A stretch of DNA of 64,000 bases, from the NCBI GenBank assembly GCA_001557505.1, contig LSAX01000005.1, forward strand, positions 1,116,001-1,180,000, given 5' to 3'. This DNA is from Reticulascus tulasneorum. Its lineage: Eukaryota > Ascomycota > Sordariomycetes > Glomerellales > Reticulascaceae. The translations under genes were made by a program, and so were the position numbers. Positions 11,784 through 21,218 of this stretch are shown piece by piece (position 1 is the first letter of the stretch; the number at the start of each line of letters is the position of its first letter). The notes beneath the pieces were generated by a model. That model did not search any database, was not told the origin of the DNA, and was given only the letters and a program-made list of their open reading frames with translations.

Positions 11784-14683
11784 ATGGAGGTGGCGGGTTT
11801 GATACTTGGTGTAGCAGGTCTTGCTGGGATCATCAGCGTCTTTGGTGGTGTGATTGATCTCTTCGACATGTTCGCCGCTTCGAAGACGCTTCAGTGAGAA
11901 GCAGCCCTCCTGATGACGAAGCTTGACATTGAGAAATTCTTGCTTCTTCAATGGGCCGAGCAGGTTAGGCTTGTCCAGCCTGACTATGACGAGCGCTTGG
12001 ACGACCTCAACACACAGAAATTGCTTGCTCATGTAATGGCGTGTATTCATCGGCTTCTGAGAGATGCCAATGAACTCAAAGCGAGGTACGGCTTACGTTA
12101 TCTTGGTCCAGACGCTTTCCTCGCAGGGCTGATTGCACACAATGAATCTCCACGGATCAGCGTACCACATCTAGAGACCTTTACTAGCGAGTTTGGTATG
12201 TACAAGTCAAGACTTGTCAGCGGCTTCACTCATCATCCATCCCTTCGGCAGAAAGTTCGTTGGGCGATCCAAGACAAGGATCTGTTTCAAAAGCTCATCG
12301 ACGAGTTAGCCTACTTCACGGCTAAGCTTAAAGACCTACTTCCCCAAATAAATATATCACCAGAAGCAGTAGGCAACATGATGCGGGACGGTATAGAGGC
12401 TATCCACGACTCCCGGATTCATAGACTCATCTTCGAAGCCTCACGCGGCCGTTACGATACAATTGCTGATTTAGCACGGGATAAATTGCGGGAGAAGGTG
12501 ATACTGGACAGTCTTTGGTTCCGGAAGATGAATGACAGGAGGGATAGTATCGACCCGGCGCATAGTATGACCTTACAATGGGCACTTCATCCAGCAGGGA
12601 TAACATCTCACTGGGACGACCTTTCGGAATGGCTTCGCACAGGCTCGGGCGTCTATTGGATATACGGAAAGGCGGGAAGTGGAAAATCGACACTAATGAA
12701 GCATCTGTGGGATAGCAATAGGACTCAAGAGCTTCTAACGGAATGGGTCGGTGGTGGGCATTGCCACATGGTCAGTTTCTTCTTCTGGAATCTCGGGAGT
12801 CGGGAGCAGAAACGCAAAGATGGTCTCGCGAGAGCGCTTCTGTATCAGATCCTCTCACAGCACCGTCATCCTATTCCTAAAGCGCTACGAAAAATATGGA
12901 TGGAGCATGACATCCGGATTTTCGATCTCGAATTGTCATGGCCCGCCGTTTTGTTGCCGTCCGAGGTCGAAATAGATCATGCATTTAGTGCTATCGATAA
13001 AGGGTTTAGAAATTCGGGAGAGAATACCTGTATCCTGATCGATGGCTTGGACGAATTCGTGGGAAACATCCATTTGGACGTCATATCATTTCTTAAACGG
13101 TTCGCTTGTAACCCGAGGGTGAAAATCCTCCTCTCAAGCCGGCCTATTCCTGACTGCGTGGCTGCGTTCAACCACTCACCGAAACTCCAGCTACAAGATC
13201 TCAACCGCGGTGACATAAAGAAATTCGTTCAGGACGTCATTCCTGGCCACCCGTACATGACTAAACTGTTGCGAAAGTCTCCTGAAGAAGCGATTGGCAT
13301 CATGTCGGACCTAATTGATATGTCGTCTGGAGTTTTCCTATGGGTAGTGCTGGCTTGCCGCACTCTAGTCTCGGGTTTTTCTGACTATGATCGAATATCA
13401 GAGCTACGTAAACGAATCAATGAGCTCCCGCGCGAATTGGAATATATGTTTCAGCATATGCTTGGCAACGTCAATCGTCGCCATCAAGAACAAACCGCGA
13501 GATTACTCAAAATATGCTACGCCCAACAACAACAGGCTCTGCTGCAAGAAAATTGGCAGAGACGACCTCGTCCCGTGGAGATGTACGCTCTCAGTCTAGC
13601 CCTCATTGCCGATTTCGACTTGGAACCTGCTGGGTTTCGGCTGCTACCAACTGAAGATAAGCGAGAACTTTGCGAGGATATGGAAGGACGTCTGAGAAGT
13701 CGAACTGGAGGTCTTTTAGAGTTCACCAAAAGGGAAAAGGGCGGTGATATGGCATGGGAAGGCGCCCATTGCTTCTGTGGTAACTCTGTTCGTCATGACC
13801 CGTGGATCGATGCAAAGGTTGATTTCCTTCACCGCACTGTCTTCGAATCCCTAAGTCAGAATCATGTCTGGGAACTAGACTGTTTAGCAAAGCTCGGCAA
13901 GCGATTCGATGCAGCCACGGCCTTGTCGCTTGGTGGCTTACAGCTAGCGTTGCAAAACTTTAAACCGATGGGCTGGTACAGTGACCAGGTAATTTCACAT
14001 TTGTGCGACGGTATGATATGGGGTCTGAGGCTGACGAACAAAAACCCTACTTCCGACATAATATCTTCTGGAATATTTGGCGCTTTCTCGACGAGCTTGC
14101 TAACCGTACTGATCCAATTGGTAGAGGGCCTTTGCAAACGCTCGCATTCAGTCATGGCCACAAGCTCTCCCGCCAGTATTCTCATGCTACTCTTCACTTC
14201 GCTATCCAAGCAGGCGCCATTAACTACGTCAAGTCTTATCCAAATATCGATGAAATGGCAAGGGACCGTTCTCTTCGTTGTGGCTGCTCGTCACTCCTGG
14301 TTTATTCCGGAACTCTAGCAGCTAGGAAGGGCCGGGTATTTCAGCGTCTCGGAGTACCTTCTGCAGGTATGCTACGGCTACTTCTTTCCATGGGATATGA
14401 CCCCAATGCCTTCACTGGCGATCCAAATGATGAAGATGAAATCTGGACACGTTGGGAAGCATGGAAGGAGACAATAGGGACCGGCTTGGATACAGATAGG
14501 GACAGTTCTTCCGTACTGGACTCCTTGAACATCATGGGCAAATTTCTTAGGGCGGTTGCATATTGTCGGGTCCCCCTCGTTATTGAGTTGATGGAAAGCC
14601 TAGAAAGGCTTGCCTTAGGCGATCCGGGAGAGGTCAGAGATGAAGCAAGTAAGGTTCTGGAAGCGATTAGGAATGCAAAATAA
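11784..14683 (+). pseudogene. HeLo-NACHT (fungal NLR-like) gene with a nonsense codon and a frameshift
   Basis: Starts with ATG 11784, MEVAGLILGVAGLAGIISVF, the typical start of a HeLo-type N-terminal domain. Codon 38 is TGA (11895-11897), but the same frame continues with LLMTKLDIEKFLLLQWAEQV, so the stop sits inside the HeLo domain; a CGA-to-TGA change would explain it. The NACHT domain follows: Walker A IYGKAGSGKST near residue 295, Walker B ENTCILIDGLDEF near 415, then a winged-helix-like region with VDFLHRTVFESL, typical of fungal NACHT proteins (DUF7791-type). Near 14010-14040 the coding frame shifts; the tail continues in another frame from about DEQKPYFRHN to the stop at 14683, and one lost G in a G run would explain it. 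Intact relatives sense non-self or stress and trigger programmed cell death through the HeLo domain. If translation restarts at ATG 11913, a NACHT protein lacking most of the HeLo domain would result. No WD or ankyrin repeats are seen. Confidence 0.8.
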
Positions 14684-16451
14684 GAATGCAGGTTAGGTCA
14701 AAGCAATTACCGATATAACGCGAAGATACGGCATAAAGAGACCCTGCTGGAATTTTCGCTCGTGGACGTTTCGTAAAGCATCTCAAGGAGCCATACACTG
14801 GCGCTGCGTACGCCATTACAATCTGTCGGAAAACACGGAGAAGGGTTCAGACGTTAGATTGCCTTCTCTAGAACATCCTTGCTCGAGTTGAAAGTTGGGA
14901 TAATCCGGTAGCTTGCCGTCCACGGTAAGTAGTGGTGCTAAGCTCACCCTGTCTCCCGCAAACGTGAGCAGAATCTTGATCTGGATACTGCTTACTCACC
15001 CTCACCGACGTATATGCCTAATTGTTTGTCAAGCCCTTCCTCTAATATGTATCTTAGATTTTGAATCACCTTTTTCTAGTCAACCCAGCGCTATCTAGAC
15101 AATTTGGTTGGTGCAGAATAGATCCAAAATGGAACCTAGAGCACGAGATATAAGTGACCAAGCCTTCGCTCTCCGTCACGTACGCCCTGCCAGCTACTGA
15201 ATAATAATCCTTACTCTGCGACTTTGTAGACGCAGAAGAGCACAGAACTACATGCAGCTACCAGAGTCAGGGTTTGGCGCAGTTCAAACAAGGGCAATTG
15301 TGCTATATGGAGTAAACTGGTTCGACATGAGTTAGGTGCTGCTACCTTCTTGTTCACACTCCCTGACACCAGGAACGGTAGTGGGGGGTAAAGTCCAATA
15401 CATGTGCATTCCTCAACCTCAACAGATAGGTCTTCAAAGTCTTACCCCCGCGTGGCGTTGACCTCCTGTAAGTTGGATTTCGATAAGAAGGTTGGCGAGA
15501 TACGCTCGTTCGTGTAAGACCACCCCAGAAGCGGGCAGACTTGGCTTCCGCATGCTTGCTGGCCTCTTTAGCCTCTGCACGTTTCTTTTTTTAGGTTTGT
15601 ATCCATAATCTTGTTCGCTCAGAAGTCTAGAATCTGCGTTTTGCACTGCTACCCCTCTTTTCGTCCCTGTGACAAAGCCTTGAGTCAGTCTAGGAAAGGG
15701 CTGTGCAGTCGTGTCGACCTGGTTTCGGCCATCCGCTTCAATAGCATTTGCATGGTTTGCCGCAGTTTCTATTCTGGAACCCCACGTCGTTGGCGTCGGG
15801 CACATCCCACGGGCGTAAGATCGTCCCGAGTGAAGCTGGCCTCCCAGTATGCAGGTCGCTCTTAGTGCTGTGCTGACCTGCAGTGGCGTGCGGGAACTCG
15901 ACCGGGGTTCGTAATCTAAACCTTGCGGTCCAGACGCCTCCCGAAGCCCACCCACCTGCAAAGAAGAGGTTTAAACAATCAAATCGCCAGCGTTGGGTAT
16001 GATGCCATCCACCCAAGTAGCAAGGTACCTCGGTGTATGAATACATAGGAGTACTTCTAATACTACCCTGCAATCCATACTTTGTCTCAAAATCTTACTC
16101 ATCACTTTATTCGGACTCGGGGTGTACTTCAAGGCCCGCGAGAAGGGGTACATGTATTATAACCACAACGTGTAATGTTAGCACCCGGGTCTGCAAGCGT
16201 CTTTGCAGGGCCATTCAGTTGATAAACATGCTGCACTGGTGCTATGGCTAGTTCAGCGCTGGATCCATGTGTTAACATCCATGGCATCCAGAGGAGAGAG
16301 TATCACAAAGACGATCCTGGGCGGAAAGTCTGATTGAGCCCGCGAGTATATAATGATACCACGCTTGGTTTATTATTCGTTGCATCAGATTTGCAATTAG
16401 TAAAGAAATTTCTTTTGAAACATCGTTCATCAAGCCTCTGCCGACCGAAGA
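14684..16451. other. intergenic region before the C-A gene
   Basis: About 1.8 kb. The longest open frame (minus, 15434-15961, 175 residues) has no recognisable motif and an arginine-rich composition expected of chance frames. A TATATAA at 16347-16353, about 100 bp before the next ATG, is a plausible TATA box for the C-A gene. Confidence 0.4.
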
Positions 16452-19373
16452 ATGGCGCGACCACCTGTCATGTCGATAGAGGAGATCGACGAAGCAACGT
16501 TGGCCGAGGTAGCAAATGCATGCAATTGTCCCGTGAGCAAGATCGAAGATATATACGAATGTGTTCATCAGCAACTCGACCAAATGACCGAAACGCGATC
16601 TGAACGATTCCAAATCGTACTATCTTTCGGCCCAGAAATTGACCTTGACCAGTGGTGCGACGCGCTGCGGAGTGTAGTCGCCATGAATCCCGTCCTGCGC
16701 ACTCGGTTGGTTCAGTGTCGTCTGGGGACATTGCAGGTCGTCATAAACGAAGATAACGTTACCGAGCGCTTGTCTGGGGATCTTGAGCAGTATCTCCGCG
16801 ATGACGAGGCGCGACGCCTGGAATTCGGTGTGCCCCTCCTCCGCTCGGCATTCATCGATAGACATTTTGTGTTTACCATACATCACGCTATTATGGACTA
16901 CTGGTCTGTAACCAACCTTATCAAAGAGGACGTGGTGCTTGCTTATATCGGTCGTCCGCCTCAAAAGCGCCCAATGTTCAAGGAATTCGTTACACACTGT
17001 TGGAATATCGATGAATCGGCTGCAAAAGTATTCTGGGCCTCTCGATTCAAACGTAATCCAGCTATCTTCCCACGAGTGCATCCAGGCTATACTCCTTATC
17101 CAACCCAGAAAGTCACCAAACAGATAGATTTGGAGCGCATTGGCGACGGTGTCTCCCCTACCCACCTCCCATCCTTTATCGAAGCGGCATGGGCTTTGAC
17201 TGCGACCACATACTCCGACAGCGAAAGTGTCGCGTACGGATTTGTTTTGTCCGGCCGATCGCCTGCCTTGAATGGAATCGAGGCTACATTAGGGCCTACA
17301 CATGCCGAAATCCCCGTGCAAGTCAATTTCCAGCGCAACATGACTGTAGAACAACTTGTCAGAGACAGAGCTACGTCGCTGCGACAACTCCAAGCACACT
17401 CTGCTTTGCAGTACGGCTTGCCTAAGATTGCCGCAGTCAGCGAGGCAGCGAAGATTGCCACCGGATTCCAGACATTACTCAACGTTATTCCCGCGCTTCC
17501 TTCAGCTCTCCCAATGGCGGCTGAAAAGTCCTCGGTCATACGGTTTGATCGCCTTGTTTGGCGTGCGCGAGGATCCGTCGGCTTGATGCTACGCTGTAAG
17601 ATTGTGGACGGCGGGATTCTAGTTGAAGCCAGACACGACCCGGCGGTTCTTTGTGAACGCCAGCTGCACAGGGTCCTAAACCAGTTTGACCACACACTGC
17701 AAGTCTTGACAAATGCCCCCTTGCAAACGCGGCTGGACAAATTGCCGCTGCTGAACTCACATGACCATTCTGAGATTCTCTTATGGAACAAGACTATCCC
17801 GAAGATGGCAGAAAGATGTCTACATGATGCATTCGCTTCCCAAGCTCAGGCGCAGCCTCAAGCAGTGGCCGTGGAGTCAAACCATGGATCCACCAGCTAC
17901 TACGAACTGGATCGGACGTCAGACCTTATCGCTCAGGAGTTGGGAAGGAGAGGCGTTTTGCATGGCGATTCTGTGGTCTTGGTCATGGAAAAGTCACTCT
18001 GGGCCATCGCCGCTGTACTCGCTATCATGAAGGCAGGAGCAGCATGCGTACCTATCGGCATAGATGAGCCTTATGATGTCAAGACAGCCATCATCTCTGG
18101 AGTAAATACGAAGATGATCTTGAGCTCCCCCAGGCAGTCTCCTGGTTTAGTGGGTCTCTCAGCTGGCATCTTTCCAGTCAATGGAGATTCTATTGCGGGA
18201 CTGCCCGAGGTTGTATGCCCGCTTGAGAATGGAAATAGCTCATCTCCAGAGGATCTAGCATACATCATCCCCACCAGTGGGAGCACAGGGGTCCCGAAAC
18301 ACGTTATGCTCAAGCACCGATGCCTGTTTTCTTCTATAACCTCACTTTCTCAGCGGCTCAGATGGCAACCTGGAGACAGGATCCTCCACGTCGCCAATTA
18401 TGTGTCGAATCTCAGCATATGTGAAATTTTCGGGGCGCTCCTTTCGGGGGGTTGCCTTGTAATTCCGTCTGAGGAGACTTCCGAGAAATCTCTCACCGGC
18501 TTCACGAAAACCAGGAATGCAAACTGGGCATTGCTGACTCCCACTGTACTTCGCCACATGTCGCCTGGTGATATGTCCGCTTTGCAGTCGGTAGTCTCCA
18601 TCGGCGAACCCGTTGATACAGTGGCTTCCAAGACTTGGAGAGAAACTCTTCACGTGTTTAATAGCTGGGGGGCATGTGAGGCCTCCATCCTGAGCACCAT
18701 AGCGGATCTGCGACCTGATGTTCGTTACCCTCAAAGCATTGGCACCCCGATGGGTTGCGCAGTCTGGGTCGTGAATCCGCAGAACGTTCATAAGCTTGTT
18801 CCAATTGGTAGCGTAGGGGAGCTCTTGATTGAAGGCCCAGGTGTCGCTGCAGGATATTTGAATGAAGGAGTGAAGCACTCGGCTTTTTTCCTGCCAGAAG
18901 CACCTCAGTGGGCATCTTCCTGTGGCAGGAGATGGACACGCTTTGTTCGCACGGGAGACCTTGGGAGATATAATCCCGACGGAAGCATCTCTTTCGTCGG
19001 TAGACAAGAGAATCGAGTCAAGCTTGGTGGACAAACAGTCCAGCTTGAAGAACTCGAGAGCGTGCTCACTAGCTGCGATGAGGTGGGAGACATAGTCACG
19101 TTGGCGAAAATCTCTGCTGGTCGTACGCAGTTAATTGCTGTAATAAGCTTGGCTGATCCTCAATTACCAGGACTGGGAGTTCTGCAGGGGCTGCCTGCTG
19201 CATACGCAGAGGTCGTAGATCGACGTCTTGACGCTATACGTCTATATACAAGGTCTAAAGTTTCCTTTCACGAGGTCCCTACTATCTGGCACACCGTTCA
19301 GATGCTACCTCGCACCGCATCGGAAAAGCTGGACCGAGCTGCTATCCATGCGTGGCTGAAAACACCACGCTGA
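16452..19373 (+). CDS. free-standing condensation-adenylation (C-A) protein, NRPS-like, no carrier domain
   Basis: Uninterrupted 973-codon frame from ATG 16452. Residues ~1-430 form a condensation domain: it opens with the usual IEDIYECV, has the catalytic motif HHAIMDYWS (His144-His145, Asp149) and later GFQTLLNVIP. Residues ~450-970 form an adenylation domain: A3 PTSGSTGVPKHVMLKH (from ~607), A5 NSWGACEAS, A7 RTGDLGRYNPDG, A8 GRQENRVKLGGQ, and A10 PRTASEKLDR with the catalytic Lys. The protein stops 13 residues after A10, where a thiolation domain would normally begin. The A4 motif reads SNLS instead of FDxS, so Asn653 replaces the Asp that holds the amino group of amino acids. The next gene is the PKS, in the same direction, 1.8 kb away. 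Likely role: activating a carboxylic acid and/or offloading the PKS chain by amide or ester formation. Substrate and carrier are unknown. Confidence 0.92.
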   Translation: MARPPVMSIEEIDEATLAEVANACNCPVSKIEDIYECVHQQLDQMTETRSERFQIVLSFGPEIDLDQWCDALRSVVAMNPVLRTRLVQCRLGTLQVVINEDNVTERLSGDLEQYLRDDEARRLEFGVPLLRSAFIDRHFVFTIHHAIMDYWSVTNLIKEDVVLAYIGRPPQKRPMFKEFVTHCWNIDESAAKVFWASRFKRNPAIFPRVHPGYTPYPTQKVTKQIDLERIGDGVSPTHLPSFIEAAWALTATTYSDSESVAYGFVLSGRSPALNGIEATLGPTHAEIPVQVNFQRNMTVEQLVRDRATSLRQLQAHSALQYGLPKIAAVSEAAKIATGFQTLLNVIPALPSALPMAAEKSSVIRFDRLVWRARGSVGLMLRCKIVDGGILVEARHDPAVLCERQLHRVLNQFDHTLQVLTNAPLQTRLDKLPLLNSHDHSEILLWNKTIPKMAERCLHDAFASQAQAQPQAVAVESNHGSTSYYELDRTSDLIAQELGRRGVLHGDSVVLVMEKSLWAIAAVLAIMKAGAACVPIGIDEPYDVKTAIISGVNTKMILSSPRQSPGLVGLSAGIFPVNGDSIAGLPEVVCPLENGNSSSPEDLAYIIPTSGSTGVPKHVMLKHRCLFSSITSLSQRLRWQPGDRILHVANYVSNLSICEIFGALLSGGCLVIPSEETSEKSLTGFTKTRNANWALLTPTVLRHMSPGDMSALQSVVSIGEPVDTVASKTWRETLHVFNSWGACEASILSTIADLRPDVRYPQSIGTPMGCAVWVVNPQNVHKLVPIGSVGELLIEGPGVAAGYLNEGVKHSAFFLPEAPQWASSCGRRWTRFVRTGDLGRYNPDGSISFVGRQENRVKLGGQTVQLEELESVLTSCDEVGDIVTLAKISAGRTQLIAVISLADPQLPGLGVLQGLPAAYAEVVDRRLDAIRLYTRSKVSFHEVPTIWHTVQMLPRTASEKLDRAAIHAWLKTPR

Positions 19374-21218
19374 CCTCCGAGACTGAGAGGTTGCCATAAG
19401 CCGTGGCTTCTGTTAAGCCGGCATGAACCTGTCTGATGATATTTTCTTAGTCGACCCAATGTGCATTTAAAATAGGTAGTTACATACAGTAGTGTATCCA
19501 ATTCAAGGTTATTCAATGAACTCGCTGCATTACAACGGAGACGAACAAGCATGTAATGTATTCACTAAGAGCACAACAAGCGAGTACGAAGGGTTTAAAA
19601 GAAAGTAGTACGGTCAGCAAAATCTGCTTGGACGCTACTGCGATGATTAAATGCGTTGCGAACGAAGTCAGTCACGTATTGGTCAAGAATGCACACCGAT
19701 GATCCCAGCATGGAGATAAGACAACGCGCATTGATTGGAAATGTAACATTGCCTTGCGATCACCACATGCGTGGATTGCATACGCAACAACCGTACGGTG
19801 TGCCCATAGAGCCAAACCGGTATGAAATTCACTTGACCGGTGGCTTGCTGCAGAGAAATAGAACCGTCGGGCAGCCACTCCGTGAGGAATGCGTCCAAAA
19901 CAGTTTGAAGTGGGACGGGACGGGCTGTTGTGGGGGTACGGTCGCAGTGTAAACGGTACGGAATGCAACATCAATGCGCGCAGCCTCATCTCCCCCATAA
20001 TCAACAGCATTGGCACCCAAAATACGGGTGAACTGCCAAGAGTCCAGACGCTGCGAAGCGGACCAAAAAGAGGCCATGCTTACAGACAAAGAGACGAGAG
20101 GCTGCAAACGGTAGTGGCTGACTCGAACGGAGACCAATCTCACTACAGCTGAATTAATTTGGCCAAATGTGATTCCGAGCTACTAAGACCTCATTTTCAA
20201 AGAAGGGTAGGATCTGCAGCACCGTACCTCATAATTCGGTGCAGCTATGAAATAATCGATAGGTTACTTTCAGCAAACAATACTTCTCGAAAGTGCGACA
20301 TGGTAATGCGATGGTTTCTATTTTTGTGATCACTAAGTTATCTGTATCTTGACCTTGTTAAGTAGACAGGCGATATGCTATGGGACAGCCGCTCCAACAA
20401 CATGTATTAGATACCACCCAAGAATCCTACCACCAAATACTAGCTTATGGCTTACAATATCCATTCACACGAGCGGATGAACTGTTGTGCCGTACAGCTA
20501 TGACAAAGTTTCTAAAGAACCAACAGCGGGATGTCTCAGTACTAGTTGTAAGGTCAAAAAGAATGTTGGGAACAAGATCGGTTTTACTCCGAATCCACAT
20601 AGCGCTTACATTATCGGTTATTGCTCGCATAGCCACCAGATGAACCCGATGTATGCGGAGAATTTTAGTGAGCTTGGCAAGCGCTGCAGACTGGGATGTC
20701 GTGGCTGAATAGATACTCCCTGCTAAGGCTGTGGTGGTAAGGGAATCTCAAGTGACAGTCACTCTTTGTACAGTGACCAAGACAGCCAAGTACTCAATAG
20801 AGAGCTGCGGGGCCAACTGCAGCAACCTGCGAGCCAAAGTGTGCTAGATCGATAAGTGAGCCCATGCTGGAGATAAGGTTACATGTATTAGTGGAAACTT
20901 TAAGTGACACCTACGAGTTACTTTGCCCCTGAACATCATATCGTGGGACGCAGAAGCCGTATCAGAGTGCCTTGCCATGTAGTATTGTGGGAGTCTAGAC
21001 ACTGCCTCTTGACGAGTTCTTGGTAGTAGAAATCTCAAGTGATGTTGCAACTGGTACCGCGTACAAGGACTAGTATTCCTAAGATGGAAGATATATAACG
21101 TGCTATATATCCTAATAATCTGATAGTGTGCTCTGCATCCAGCCCTCAGTGATCTACTTCTACCTTGTTACAAACACATATTACAATTTTCCGGACTTCA
21201 CACCAAGAAGAAGACAGC
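19374..21218. other. gap between C-A gene and PKS, with possible minus-strand relics
   Basis: About 1.8 kb. No intact gene. On the minus strand, open segments at 19683-20143 and 20844-21050 look like decayed coding sequence in changing frames. Their ends share a weak similarity around plus-strand CATGGAGATAAG (19708 on) and GCTGGAGATAAG (20866 on). No family recognised and no thiolation domain found here. The last 200 bp are the PKS promoter. Confidence 0.3.
21090..21111. promoter_or_regulatory. near-perfect palindrome with TATA arms upstream of the PKS
   Basis: GATATATA at 21090-21097 and TATATATC at 21104-21111 are perfect inverted repeats around ACGTGC, ~110 bp before the PKS ATG. The left arm can act as a TATA box; the ACGTG centre resembles the core bound by bZIP/bHLH factors. 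Confidence 0.4.

Noticed and set aside
11784..11930. Intron hiding the TGA in the HeLo domain
   Set aside because: The residues on both sides of the stop align continuously with HeLo domains, and no acceptor restores the right phase.
13989..14031. Intron as an explanation for the frame change in the HeLo-NACHT gene
   Set aside because: The only GT..AG pair would be ~40 bp, lacks a branch site and removes conserved-looking sequence; a single-base loss in the G run is simpler.
15434..15961. 175-codon minus-strand open frame
   Set aside because: No motif, arginine/serine/glycine-rich composition of a chance frame, and it overlaps other open frames of similar quality.
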